Assembly: GCA_963794155.1 (NCBI GenBank)
Contig: CAWCCX010000010.1
Location: 62,001 to 126,000 of the forward strand
Length of the DNA: 64,000 nucleotides
From: Roseiarcus sp963794155
Lineage (GTDB): Bacteria; Pseudomonadota; Alphaproteobacteria; Rhizobiales; Beijerinckiaceae
Direction: 5' to 3'
Part shown: in pieces, positions 24,695 through 33,658 of the stretch
Layout of the letters: each line of letters begins with the position of its first letter
Position numbering within the stretch: position 1 is the stretch's first letter
Position numbers and translations under genes: made by a program
The notes under the pieces: model-generated
Database searches by the model: none
Seen by the model: the letters and a program-made list of their open reading frames with translations, nothing else
What the model was told of the DNA's origin: nothing

Positions 24695-25624
24695 CTAGTT
24701 CCGCCTCCCAACGCACAGCTGAGAAGTGGTCGCCAACATCAGGCCGGGGTCAGTCTCGGCGACCGGACCCGGTCCGGGCGGCAGCGTCTGGTCGAGAATC
24801 TTCTCGAACAACCCGTCCGAGACCGTTTGGAAAGTGAACGGGGCCGGCACGACGCTCTGCTTCGACAGTTCGATATAGCTCTCCGGCGTCAACGCCTGTC
24901 CGCCGCCGCGCGCCTGACCGAGCCAGGTGAAGAAGTCCTGCGACGACTTCGCCTCGACCTCGAAATGCATGTCGGCGAATCCGTCGCCGGCTATCTGAGT
25001 CGCGAGGCCGCGAAATACGCCGGCCTCATCCGCGGAGAGGTAGAGCTGCGTCCTCATCCGGTTCATGGTGTAGATCATGCTGCCGAGCTGGGGGACGAAG
25101 AAGGCGGTCATCACGCTGCCCGAGGTCAGCGAAAAATGGATCGGCGTCCCGGCCGGAATCACCAGACGATTGACGCTCGCAACATGCTGGTCGGGGTAGA
25201 TGAACAGCCATTTCCAGTCGAGCGACACGACCTGAACGTTGAGCGGCTCTTCTTTCGATTGAAGCGGCTTCGCCGGATCAAGGTCATGCGCGCCGATCCA
25301 GGTCACCCCGCCGAGCAGCATGATGGTGAGCAGCGGAATCGCCCAGACGATCAATTCGAGCTGGCCGGACTCTGCCCAATCCGGCAGATAGAACGCCCTC
25401 TGGTTGGACGACCGGAACCACCAGGCGATGCCGAGGGTGGCGACGATGGTCGGGACCACGATGACCAGCATGATGGCCACCGAATCGATGAGGAGGGTCG
25501 CGTTGCCGTCGCCGATCGGACCTTTCGGATCGAGCACGGCCCAGTCGCAGCCCCCAAGGAACGTGGCGAGGGTCAATGGCGCCAAGCGCAAAAACAGCCG
25601 CTGAGAGGGAACCTTCGCCATCAT
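24695..25624 (-). CDS. cyoA: cytochrome o ubiquinol oxidase subunit II (lipoprotein)
   Basis: A 309-residue protein from the ATG at 25624. A signal peptide ends in a lipobox (LGGC, Cys near residue 26), so the mature N-terminus is a lipidated Cys. Two membrane helices follow, then a periplasmic cupredoxin domain (VQVVSLDWKWLFIYPDQ, RLVIPAGTPIHFSLTSGSVMTAFFVPQLGSMIYTM). Like other quinol oxidases it lacks the CuA Cys/His ligands. It is the first canonical gene of the cyo operon. Confidence 0.95.
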   Translation of the reverse strand: MMAKVPSQRLFLRLAPLTLATFLGGCDWAVLDPKGPIGDGNATLLIDSVAIMLVIVVPTIVATLGIAWWFRSSNQRAFYLPDWAESGQLELIVWAIPLLTIMLLGGVTWIGAHDLDPAKPLQSKEEPLNVQVVSLDWKWLFIYPDQHVASVNRLVIPAGTPIHFSLTSGSVMTAFFVPQLGSMIYTMNRMRTQLYLSADEAGVFRGLATQIAGDGFADMHFEVEAKSSQDFFTWLGQARGGGQALTPESYIELSKQSVVPAPFTFQTVSDGLFEKILDQTLPPGPGPVAETDPGLMLATTSQLCVGRRN

Positions 25625-25701
25625 CCCCCGCGCCCCCGCCGCACTACACGATCCAGCGCACGTCCCGTTCGGCATAAGTCCACGCCGAATTGTCACGCGT
25701 G

Positions 25702-25998
25702 TCAACACTCAACGTTCGCGTCGCTCGACAATTGGGTTGCCGCCGTTCCGGGAGCGGGGGGCGACTTGCAACATCCCCGCACATTTGGCTGCTTTCCAAA
25801 TCCCGACCTTTGGCCCTCCGCGTAGCCGTAGTCGCCCGCATTCGGCATTCTCATGGTGGACTCGAAACCGGCGACAGTCATGCAGATCAGGGCGAGGAAC
25901 CCAAGCGCCAAAAGTCCTGCCGGCATTTCCGAGCTTTCCGCCACGGAGCTCGAGCGGCTATTCCGATAGCGCGCCAGCGACGATTGAATCCTTGTCAT
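25702..25998 (-). CDS. small membrane protein upstream of cyoA
   Basis: 98 residues from ATG 25998, preceded by GGAGGAACGGG, a good ribosome-binding site. One hydrophobic helix (MPAGLLALGFLALICMTVAGFES) sits near residues 27-49; the rest is polar and Ser/Gly-rich with two adjacent Cys. The family is not recognised. It ends 77 bases before cyoA on the same strand and could be a small accessory of the oxidase operon. Confidence 0.5.
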   Translation of the reverse strand: MTRIQSSLARYRNSRSSSVAESSEMPAGLLALGFLALICMTVAGFESTMRMPNAGDYGYAEGQRSGFGKQPNVRGCCKSPPAPGTAATQLSSDANVEC

Positions 25999-26350
25999 CC
26001 CGTTCCTCCGATGCAAACAACCAGGGACGGTTCAGCCGCCATCGTTCGAAGCATCCCCAATCGGCGCTTGGCTTCTTTCGACCATAAGGTCATGGGACCC
26101 GAAGGAAGGCCGGGAATTTATTGCACGATGGTGTCGCTGATACCTTGGTCTCGTTCGTGCTTCACCCCGTTTGCGGAGAGGACTCTGTCGAAGTTGCGGC
26201 CCGAATGGACGGCCAGGAGGCGAGCGAGGCGCGCGCAGTTTCGGAGGCAGCGGCTCGAGCCCGAACTGGCCGTGCAGGAGGTCAACGGGTTCTTTGGCGA
26301 CGGGTTACGAAGACTTGCTTAAGCCCCCGATGCTTCGTTATCCGAACGCC
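25999..26350. other. intergenic region between divergent genes
   Basis: There is no supportable gene. It should carry the promoters for the cyo operon leftwards and the UDG-family gene rightwards; no operator was identified by eye. Confidence 0.4.
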
Positions 26351-27079
26351 ATGAACCCGCGATGCGCTTCGCTTGACACGATCGCCGAAGAGATTCGCCG
26401 TTGCCGGCTCTGTCGCGACGCGCCTCGATATGGCGCTCCCCTACCCCATGAGCCTCGACCCGCCTTCCAGGTCTCGACCGCCGCGCGCCTCTGCGTCGCC
26501 GGCCAGGCGCCGGGGGTCCGGGTTCATGCCTCGGGGCGCCCCTATACCGATCCGTCCGGCGTCCGCCTGCGCCAATGGCTGGGGATCGGCGAGGAGATAT
26601 TCTACGATCCGATGAAGGTTGCGATCGTGTCGATGGGATTTTGTTTTCCGGGGCTTGACGCCAAAGGCGGCGACCTGCCGCCTCGCCGCGAATGTGCGGA
26701 GACGTGGCGCGAGCGATTGTTTACGCTCCTGCCCAATCTTGAGCTCATTCTGCTCGTCGGCCAATATGCGCAGAAGTGGCATCTCGATGCGGCGCTGGTC
26801 GCCGATGGATTGACCGAAACGGTCGGCAAGTGGCGAGATGTCTATCGCTCCAGCGACCGTCCCCGGCTGATACCAATGCCGCATCCCTCGTGGCGGAACA
26901 ACGCCTGGCTGAAGCGCAATCCCTGGTTTGAATTCGAGCTGTTGCCGGTGCTGCGGGCGGACGTGGCGCGGATCGTCGCGCCCGACCTCGCGCGGTTGCG
27001 CGCAACCGGCGATCGGTCAAAAATAAACGCCTCGCTCGAGACCAAACCGTTGCGGCGCCGCTCGACCGGGTTGCCATGA
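26351..27079 (+). CDS. uracil-DNA glycosylase superfamily protein
   Basis: A 242-residue protein. It opens with a CRLCRDAPRYG Cys pair reminiscent of the Fe-S-binding N-terminus of family 4/5 UDGs, then has a GQAPG motif A variant (VAGQAPGVRVHASGRPYTDPSG) and PMPHPSWRNN motif B. The Fe-S ligand set looks incomplete. The start is uncertain: ATG codons at 26330 and 26351 both lack a strong ribosome-binding site. Expected role is base-excision repair of deaminated or oxidised bases, but specificity is not predictable. Confidence 0.82.
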   Translation: MNPRCASLDTIAEEIRRCRLCRDAPRYGAPLPHEPRPAFQVSTAARLCVAGQAPGVRVHASGRPYTDPSGVRLRQWLGIGEEIFYDPMKVAIVSMGFCFPGLDAKGGDLPPRRECAETWRERLFTLLPNLELILLVGQYAQKWHLDAALVADGLTETVGKWRDVYRSSDRPRLIPMPHPSWRNNAWLKRNPWFEFELLPVLRADVARIVAPDLARLRATGDRSKINASLETKPLRRRSTGLP

Positions 27080-27119
27080 TCGGTCAGTGGGTGGCGATGC
27101 GGCCTGGGGAGGAAATGAG

Positions 27120-28070
27120 ATGAGCGACAACATCGCCCGCCGGGCTTTGCTGAGAGCGATGGGAGCAACGGTCATGACGGCTACCGGATTTAGTGGTTCC
27201 CAAGGGCAGACGCAAGAGCCTGCGCCCTGGTCCTCGGGGACCGAACCGCCGAGACTGAAGGCGCCGCCGAACGGGTGCGACTGTCACATGCACATTTACG
27301 ACAGCCGCTTTCCGGTAGCCCCAAACGCCAAGCTCCGGCCGGCGGATGCGACCGTCGACGACTATCGCCGGTTGCAGAAACGGATCGGGACGACGCGCAA
27401 CGTCATAGTCACGCCGTCGACCTACGGCACGGACAATTCGTGCAGCCTCGACGCGATCGCCAGGCTCGGCGCGACCGCTCGGGGCGTCGCGGTGGTTGAC
27501 ACAAGCGTCACCGACGCGGAACTGAAGCGGCTCGATAGCCTCGGCATGCGCGGGATCCGCTTCAATCTCGTCCAGTCAGGCGCGACCACGATCGATATGG
27601 TGGAGCCGCTGTCGAAGCGCGTCAACGATCTCGGCTGGCATGTTCAGATCCATATGCTCGGCGACCAGATCGTCGAAGCCGCCGAGCTGCTGCAACGGCT
27701 GCCCTCCCCGATCGTCTTCGACCATATGGCGCGCGTTCCCGAGCCCGCGGGCGTCGATCATCCGGCGTTCACCTTGATGCTCAAGCTCATCGATCGCGGG
27801 CGGACGTGGGTCAAGCTTTCGAGCGCCTACCAGGACTCGAGGAGCGGCCCGCCCGCCTATGGCGACGTCAGCAAGGTTGCTGAGGCCTACGTCAGGGCCG
27901 CGCCGGAGCGAATGGTATGGGGCAGCGACTGGCCGCACCCGACCGAAAAGGCCGACGCCAAGCCGGATGACGCGATCCTGTTCGACCTCTTAACCGACTG
28001 GGCCCCTCAAGAGGGGGTCCGCAATCGCATCCTCGTCGACAACCCTGCGGCGCTGTACCGGTTTGATTAG
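27120..28070 (+). CDS. amidohydrolase family 2 protein, exported (LigI-like)
   Basis: A 316-residue TIM-barrel hydrolase from ATG 27120, preceded by GGAGGAAATGAG. The N-terminus RRALLRAMGATVM… resembles a Tat-type signal (twin Arg followed by a hydrophobic stretch), so it may be periplasmic. GCDCHMHIYDSRFP carries the metal-site HxH, HVQIHMLGDQI a further His region, and WGSDWPHP the catalytic Asp. The family includes 2-pyrone-4,6-dicarboxylate lactonase. It converges on a TRAP transporter operon, as is common for hydrolases acting on imported carboxylates. Confidence 0.85.
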   Translation: MSDNIARRALLRAMGATVMTATGFSGSQGQTQEPAPWSSGTEPPRLKAPPNGCDCHMHIYDSRFPVAPNAKLRPADATVDDYRRLQKRIGTTRNVIVTPSTYGTDNSCSLDAIARLGATARGVAVVDTSVTDAELKRLDSLGMRGIRFNLVQSGATTIDMVEPLSKRVNDLGWHVQIHMLGDQIVEAAELLQRLPSPIVFDHMARVPEPAGVDHPAFTLMLKLIDRGRTWVKLSSAYQDSRSGPPAYGDVSKVAEAYVRAAPERMVWGSDWPHPTEKADAKPDDAILFDLLTDWAPQEGVRNRILVDNPAALYRFD

Positions 28071-28081
28071 ACGGCGAGCTC

Positions 28082-29419
28082 TTACGGGCAGATGTATCTC
28101 GCGCCGTCCGGCGCCTTGAAACAGCCGATCAACTCCGGAAACAGCGTCTTCGGCAACCAAAGCACCGCGTTGGGGAAAAAGATCGCGAAAGCGATCGTGA
28201 CGAAAAAGATCACGTAAATTGGCAGCGACGCCCGCAGCGCCGCCGAGAAGCGGACGCCGACGAACTTGGACGCCATCAGCAGGGACAGTCCATACGGCGG
28301 CGTGATCAAGCCGAAGGCCAGCGTGATGATCAGCACGATGCCCATATGCACGCTATTGATCGACGCCTGGTCGGTGAGTTGATTGACGACCGGCATGAAG
28401 ATGATGATCGCCGGGATCGGTTCGATGAAGTCGCCGACGATGGTGAATACCGCCACCAGGAGGAACATGATGGCGCGCGGATCGCCGCCCGAAACATCGC
28501 CGATCCATGCCGAGACGACGATTGGCCCTCGCAGATAGGCGAGCAGCCAGCCAAACGCGGACGCAGCCGCAATGGTGATCAGCGGCAGCGAGTAGATCAG
28601 TCCGGCTTGCACGAAGTCGCGCCACACCAACCTCATATGACGCGGATTGAGCGCCGGGATCACGACAATAAGAATATAAGCGACGGCGACGACGCCGGCT
28701 TCGGTCGGCGTGAACCAGCCGGTCATGATGCCGCCGAGCAGGATCACCGGAATCAGCGCCGGCAGCGCCGCCGCTTGCGTCGCGCCGACGAGATTGCGGA
28801 AGCTCGATCGCGGCCGGCGAAATCCGATCGGCCCGAAAAAATAGCAGAACAGCATGAGGCCGGCGCCGACCATCGCGCCGGGCAGAATGCCGGCCAGAAA
28901 CAGCCCGGCGATCGAGACATTTCCGACCGCGCCGTAGACGACCGCCATGATGCTCGGCGGCACCAGATTGGCGATGGTCGAGGCGGCGGCAATGAGGGCC
29001 GCGACAAAGGCGGGGGAGTAGCCCTCCTGCGCCATCGGGCGAGCCATCGTCCGGCTCAGCACCGCGACGTCGGCCGACGACGAGCCCGACATGCCGGAAA
29101 AAAACATGCTAAAGACTGTGGTGACTTGCGCGAGCCCGCCGCGCATGTGGCCGACCAGCGCTTGCGATAGTTCGGCGATCCGGATGACGACGTTCGCCGA
29201 CGTCATCAGTTCCCCAACAAGAAGGAAGAAAGGGATCGCCATCAAGGCTTCCGAATCGACGCCGTTGAACGCCTGCCCGACGATCGACTGCAACGAGATC
29301 GGCGTCAGCATCGTCCCGACGATGACCCCCGCCATCAGCGAAAACGCCACCGGGACGCCGAGATAGCCGAGCGCCAGGAACAGCAGCGTCATGATCAGAA
29401 GGATCGCGCTGTTCGGCAT
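28082..29419 (-). CDS. dctM: TRAP transporter large permease, DctM family
   Basis: A 445-residue inner-membrane protein with about 12 hydrophobic helices, the Na+-driven channel subunit of a tripartite TRAP importer. ATG 29419 gives the usual MPNSAILLIMTLLFLALGYLGVPVAFSL start; the longer open frame upstream is a shadow of dctQ. Signatures: GMSGSSSADVAVLSRTM, PPSIMAVVYGAV, GWFTPTEAG, and ITPPYGLSLLMASK. The gap to dctQ is 5 bases. Expected substrate is a C4-dicarboxylate or other organic acid. Confidence 0.94.
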   Translation of the reverse strand: MPNSAILLIMTLLFLALGYLGVPVAFSLMAGVIVGTMLTPISLQSIVGQAFNGVDSEALMAIPFFLLVGELMTSANVVIRIAELSQALVGHMRGGLAQVTTVFSMFFSGMSGSSSADVAVLSRTMARPMAQEGYSPAFVAALIAAASTIANLVPPSIMAVVYGAVGNVSIAGLFLAGILPGAMVGAGLMLFCYFFGPIGFRRPRSSFRNLVGATQAAALPALIPVILLGGIMTGWFTPTEAGVVAVAYILIVVIPALNPRHMRLVWRDFVQAGLIYSLPLITIAAASAFGWLLAYLRGPIVVSAWIGDVSGGDPRAIMFLLVAVFTIVGDFIEPIPAIIIFMPVVNQLTDQASINSVHMGIVLIITLAFGLITPPYGLSLLMASKFVGVRFSAALRASLPIYVIFFVTIAFAIFFPNAVLWLPKTLFPELIGCFKAPDGARYICP

Positions 29420-29424
29420 CGGGC

Positions 29425-29961
29425 TTAAGCGGAGCTGTTCGGCGCCGGGAGCTCGAAACCACGGCGCAGGCCGTTGACGATTTGTTCGAGGCTGAATAGG
29501 GCCACCAATGCTCCGCACAGCGGAATCGGCGCGTAGAGATAGGCAATCGGCAGCATCGACGGCATGCGAAAACTGCCGAAGCCGGTCAGGAAGTTCTGCC
29601 AGCCGTAAACGACGAGGAACAGTCCGACAGCCATGACAATGGCTCGGTTCATGACCTCGAAGGCGCAACGCGTCATTCCGCTCATCGCCTCGGTCAAGGC
29701 CAGGAGCTGCAAGTGATCGTTGCGCCGTGTCGCTACCGACGCCCCGATGAACACGCCGTAAATGAAGAAGGCCGACGTCACTTCCTGCGGCCACAGCAGG
29801 GGATGGCCGATCACCCTCGCCACGACGTCGAGCAGCGTCGTCGAGGTGAAGCCGACCAGGCACACGCCGCAGAGCTGCATCAGCACGCGCTCCAGCGGGT
29901 CCAGCGCCGGCCACTTCAGGTGGCGATCGGCGGCGAGGACGAGGTCGGCGCGCTCGTCCAT
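29425..29961 (-). CDS. dctQ: TRAP transporter small permease, DctQ family
   Basis: A 178-residue protein with four membrane helices: one near residues 30-50, then EVTSAFFIYGVFIGASVATRRNDHLQL typical of DctQ, and two C-terminal helices. It bridges the binding protein and DctM. Genes run dctP-dctQ-dctM with 3-5 base gaps, so they form one operon. Confidence 0.92.
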   Translation of the reverse strand: MDERADLVLAADRHLKWPALDPLERVLMQLCGVCLVGFTSTTLLDVVARVIGHPLLWPQEVTSAFFIYGVFIGASVATRRNDHLQLLALTEAMSGMTRCAFEVMNRAIVMAVGLFLVVYGWQNFLTGFGSFRMPSMLPIAYLYAPIPLCGALVALFSLEQIVNGLRRGFELPAPNSSA

Positions 29962-29964
29962 CGC

Positions 29965-30966
29965 CTATTCGATCGAGCGGCAGACCTGCAGGATCTTTTC
30001 GGCGTGCGGGCCGAGGCCTTTGGCGAGCTTGTCCTGCAGCGGTTCGGCGATCTTGATGAAGCTCGCTTTGTCGACGTCGGTGACGACCTTGACGCCGAGC
30101 TTCTGCAGCCTGGCGAGCGATTTGTGCTCGAGTGCGATCGCCTGCGCCGGCTGCTTCGCGCCGACCTCGGCCGCCGCGGCCTGCACCCAGCTCTTCTGTT
30201 CGTCGGTCAGCGAAGCCCACAGCTTATCGCTGACCCAAATGACGCTGTTATTGGCCTCGTGTTCGGTCATCGACAGCACCGGCGCGACTTCGTAGTGCTT
30301 GTTGCTGTCGTAGACGTTGATTCCATTTTCGGCGAAATCGACGACGCCGGTCTGCAGCGAGGTGTAGACGCTGCCGAATGGCATGTGGACGGTCTGCGCG
30401 CCATAGGCCGGGAACAGCGTGTCCTCGGTCGGAGTCGCCTGGACGCGCACCTTGTAGCCTTTGAGGTCGTCGACCGAGGCGACCGGCCGCTTGCCGTAGA
30501 GATCGCGAAGGCCGAGCGTGGCGAGCGCCAGGACGTGGCCGTCCTTGACGGTCGCATCGAACATTTCCCGCACCGCCGCGATCAGGCGAGGATCGGCGAT
30601 CGCCTTGATCAACTGGTCTTCCGAGCGGAAGAGATAGTGGATCGACAGCACGCCCAATTCCGGGGCGACGGTCGCCGCGTTGGCAGTCGAGCTGATCATG
30701 AAGTCGATGTCGCCAGTGCGGATCTTTTGCAGCATCTGGGGCTCCTGCCCCAGTTGCGCGCCGGGAAACTGGTCGATCGCCATCGACCCGTGGCTCATCT
30801 CCATGAGCTTGCTATTGAAGAGGTCGGCCGCGATCCCGTAGCCCGTCGAATGGGGCTGGTCATAGGCGAAGCTGAAATGGCGCGTGTCGTCCGCCCGCGC
30901 CCCAACGTCGCCAAGAGCGCCCATCGCGACAGTAAAGACTGCCGCGAGCCACCGCCATCGGCCCAT
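29965..30966 (-). CDS. dctP: TRAP transporter substrate-binding protein, DctP family
   Basis: A 333-residue periplasmic receptor. ATG 30966 follows GGAGGAGAGCAGG and starts a Sec signal peptide (MGRWRWLAAVFTVAMGALGDVGARA). Family marks: SKLMEMSHGSMAIDQFPGAQLGQEPQML, the DLYGKRPVASVDDLKGYKVRVQ block containing the carboxylate-binding Arg, and FPAYGAQTVHMPFGSVYTSLQTGVVDFAENG. Ligand probably an organic acid. Convergent to the exported amidohydrolase gene. Confidence 0.93.
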   Translation of the reverse strand: MGRWRWLAAVFTVAMGALGDVGARADDTRHFSFAYDQPHSTGYGIAADLFNSKLMEMSHGSMAIDQFPGAQLGQEPQMLQKIRTGDIDFMISSTANAATVAPELGVLSIHYLFRSEDQLIKAIADPRLIAAVREMFDATVKDGHVLALATLGLRDLYGKRPVASVDDLKGYKVRVQATPTEDTLFPAYGAQTVHMPFGSVYTSLQTGVVDFAENGINVYDSNKHYEVAPVLSMTEHEANNSVIWVSDKLWASLTDEQKSWVQAAAAEVGAKQPAQAIALEHKSLARLQKLGVKVVTDVDKASFIKIAEPLQDKLAKGLGPHAEKILQVCRSIE

Positions 30967-31141
30967 CCTGCTCTCCTCCGCTCGCGAGACGGCGCTCTCG
31001 CTCACCGACGCGTGCGCCGCGATTTTGTCCAAGCGTAACCGTCCGTCCCGGCTCTGTCCATGTTGGCGTCGACGCCAGAAGAACGCGATAGCTCTGGAAC
31101 GGCTGATGGCGGGATTGGCGTTTAGGCAGTAGCCTGGCCTC

Positions 31142-31951
31142 ATGGTGGAGTGCAGCAGCCTCGAAGAGTTCGTCGACCGGCATCGACGTTTCTTCGTCTT
31201 GACCGGCGCCGGGTGCAGCACCGGCTCCGGCATTCCCGACTATCGCAACGCCGACGGCCAATGGAAGCGCGCCCAGCCGGTGACCTTCCAGGCCTTCATG
31301 GGCGAGGAAAGGACGCGCCGACGCTATTGGGCGCGCAGCCTCGTCGGCTGGCGGCGCATTCGCCGGGCGCGGCCCAACGACGCCCATCGCGCTCTCGCCC
31401 GGCTCGAGGCGATGGGCCGAATTGAGCTCATTCTCACCCAGAACGTCGACCGGCTGCACCAAGCCGCCGGCAGCGCCCGGGTGATCGACCTGCACGGGCG
31501 GATCGATCTCGTCCGCTGCATGGCTTGCGAGTTGAGATCGCCGCGCGACGAGTTGCAGGACGAACTCGGCCGGCTGAACGCCGGTTGGCTCGATCTGGAC
31601 GCAAGGGAAGCGCCTGACGGCGACGCCGACCTCGAGGAAGCCGACTTCTCTTCTTTCGTCGTCCCGTCCTGCCAACGCTGCGACGGCGTGCTCAAGCCCG
31701 ACGTGGTATTTTTCGGCGAGAACGTTCCCCGCGACCGCGTCGACGCGGCCGAGCGGCGTCTGGACGAGGCCGACGCGATGCTGATCGTCGGCTCCTCGCT
31801 CATGGTCTATTCGGGCTTCCGCTTCGTCCAGCGGGCGGCCGGCGCCGGAAAGCCGGTGGCCGCCGTCAACCTCGGCCGAACCCGCGCCGACGAGCTCCTA
31901 TCGCTGAAGGCGGAGCAGGCTTGCGAAGAGGCGCTGGCTTTTCTGCTGTGA
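31142..31951 (+). CDS. NAD-dependent protein deacylase, sirtuin family
   Basis: 269 residues. NAD binding and catalysis: GAGCSTGSGIPDYR (22-35), TQNVD, catalytic LHG, and a zinc ribbon with two Cys pairs (RCMAC and SCQRC). The C-terminal VGSSLMVYSGFRF and later NLGR bind the nicotinamide ribose. It would remove acyl groups from lysines. An insertion between the Cys pairs (ELGRLNAGWLDLDAREAPDGDADLEEADF) is longer than in CobB and is typical of one bacterial subgroup. Confidence 0.92.
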   Translation: MVECSSLEEFVDRHRRFFVLTGAGCSTGSGIPDYRNADGQWKRAQPVTFQAFMGEERTRRRYWARSLVGWRRIRRARPNDAHRALARLEAMGRIELILTQNVDRLHQAAGSARVIDLHGRIDLVRCMACELRSPRDELQDELGRLNAGWLDLDAREAPDGDADLEEADFSSFVVPSCQRCDGVLKPDVVFFGENVPRDRVDAAERRLDEADAMLIVGSSLMVYSGFRFVQRAAGAGKPVAAVNLGRTRADELLSLKAEQACEEALAFLL

Positions 31952-32097
31952 CCCTCGAGGCGCGCGGATCGAATTTGCGAGCCCCGCAGGCGCTGCGATC
32001 GCCGTCCGAGATGCGCCAGCGCCGCCATCGGCGGCGTCAGGCTCGATCCAGCCTGCGCGCCTAGAACTCCTTCGTCATGGCTTCGGAGCTGAACTTC

Positions 32098-32334
32098 ATG
32101 CGCATGGTGAGCGCGGCGATTTTCCTGCCCTGCCTACTCGGCTGCGCCGTCGAGCCGCCGGCGCCCACCGCCCAGGTCGAACTCCCCTACTCGGCCTGCG
32201 GAACCATGGCCGACCTCAGGGCCAACCTGACCGGGACGCCCTACCCGTCGGCGAAGAGCGACGCTGTCCTTCACCGCCTCGGGGTTCGCTGTGTCGGCGG
32301 CGGTTACCCGGCCGTCGTTCGCGCCCGCTATTGA
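32098..32334 (+). CDS. small predicted lipoprotein
   Basis: 78 residues from ATG 32098. A short signal peptide ends in LLGC, a lipobox, and a Pro-rich linker follows (AVEPPAPTAQV). The mature part has two Cys (YSACG and RCVGGG). An ATG at 32077 would add 7 residues. The family is not recognised. Confidence 0.5.
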   Translation: MRMVSAAIFLPCLLGCAVEPPAPTAQVELPYSACGTMADLRANLTGTPYPSAKSDAVLHRLGVRCVGGGYPAVVRARY

Positions 32335-32370
32335 GCGAACGGCGCCAAAAAAGCGCCGGCGATTGCGCTT

Positions 32371-32396
32371 GGGCGCCGCAAAAGCAGACGGCGCCC
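32371..32396. terminator. hairpin between convergent genes
   Basis: GGGCGCCG and CGGCGCCC form an 8-bp perfect stem around a 10-base loop. A T-run begins about 18 bases later on the plus strand. It is consistent with, but not proof of, a terminator. Confidence 0.35.
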
Positions 32397-32442
32397 GGAG
32401 GCGGCCGACGGCGTCGCGCTTCAGTTTTTTAGATAGCGCCGC

Positions 32443-32679
32443 TTAGCGCAAGATCGCGGCCCAATTCACCGGCCATGATAACGAAAGACTAATGATCAGC
32501 CCGAACGCCGTCAGCCCGGCCAATCGCATCTTTTCCCGCGCGCCCTCCGGCAGCGCCGCGACCGTCAGAACCGCCAGCACGAGGACGAGAAATCCCATCG
32601 GCAGGTTGGCGACCGAGGGGTGAATCACGGCGTCGGCGAAATCGCCCAGGATCGAGCCGATCTGATTGATGCCATCCAT
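32443..32679 (-). CDS. small inner-membrane protein, hypothetical
   Basis: 78 residues with two hydrophobic helices (about 27-45 and 54-76) separated by a short charged turn (PEGAREKMR). ATG 32679 follows GAAGGTC at a good distance. No family is recognised. Confidence 0.5.
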   Translation of the reverse strand: MDGINQIGSILGDFADAVIHPSVANLPMGFLVLVLAVLTVAALPEGAREKMRLAGLTAFGLIISLSLSWPVNWAAILR

Positions 32680-32967
32680 GAACGTGGACCTTCAAAACTC
32701 GTTGACGGATCGTCGCACGAATGGCTGGTCTCGCAAAGGATATCTTGGGAGTAACCTTTACTGGTCGGGGTCGGCACGGTTGCGGCGTTCCTTACGCTGC
32801 CGGCGTGGAGCCGGGCGTTCGCATTGTTTTAACGACGCCTGCCGTCGCCCCTGACGCGGCCCCGCGATTTCCGATTGACAACGGACGCGCGGGCTGGCGC
32901 CATTGCCTCGTACTGCTTCATTCGCGCCGCTCCCGCCCGGCGATGCCTGCCCGAGGAGGGGAGGCCG

Positions 32968-33642
32968 ATGCGCATTGAGCCCGTGTTTCTGTTCGATCTC
33001 GACGGCACGCTGGTGGACAGCGTCTATCAGCACGTCCTGGCCTGGAAGGAGGCTCTCGACAGCGAGGGGGTCGACCTCTCGGTCTGGCGCATCCATCGCA
33101 AGATCGGCATGAGCGGGGGCCTGTTCACCAACCAGCTCGAGCGCGAGACCGGCGTCGAGATGAGCGAAGACCGGCTCGAGCGCCTGCGCCGGAAGCACGC
33201 GGAGGCGTATCGCCGAATGTCGGACCGCATCCGGCCGCTGCCGGGCGCGCGCGAGTTGCTCGCCTGGCTCAGCAACGCCGGCCTCCAATGGGCGATCGCC
33301 ACCAGCGGGCGCATGGAGACGGCGGCGGTCAACCTTGCGGCGCTCGGCGTCGATCCGGCGAAAACACCGGTGGTGACGCGCGATCAGGTCAAATACGCCA
33401 AGCCCGATCCCGACTTGTTTCTCGCCGCCGCAGCGCGATTGAACGCGCCGATCGAGACCGCCGTCGTGATCGGCGACAGCATCTGGGACATGCTTGCGGC
33501 GGCGCGCTGCCGCGCGCTCGGCGTTGGGCTCCTGTGCGGCGGCTATGGCGCGAGCGAGCTTCAGGAGGCGACAGCCTTCCGCGTCTACGAGGACCCAGCC
33601 GACCTGCTGATCCACATCGATGAGCTTGGCGGACGGCGGTAG
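32968..33642 (+). CDS. HAD-superfamily phosphatase
   Basis: 224 residues from ATG 32968, preceded by GGAGGGGAGG. HAD motifs are complete: I FLFDLDGTLVDS (nucleophile Asp and acid/base Asp), II WAIATSGR, III Lys in YAKPDPDLF, IV VIGDSIWDM. The cap domain (residues 20-85) is helical, the beta-phosphoglucomutase/phosphoglycolate type. The substrate is not predictable. It is convergent with hutF. Confidence 0.9.
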   Translation: MRIEPVFLFDLDGTLVDSVYQHVLAWKEALDSEGVDLSVWRIHRKIGMSGGLFTNQLERETGVEMSEDRLERLRRKHAEAYRRMSDRIRPLPGARELLAWLSNAGLQWAIATSGRMETAAVNLAALGVDPAKTPVVTRDQVKYAKPDPDLFLAAAARLNAPIETAVVIGDSIWDMLAAARCRALGVGLLCGGYGASELQEATAFRVYEDPADLLIHIDELGGRR

Positions 33643-33658
33643 GGCGGCGCGGCCTTTG

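Noticed and set aside
29420..30220. N-terminal extension of the DctM frame
   Set aside because: It overlaps dctQ and dctP in another frame and is Arg-rich; DctM starts at 29419.
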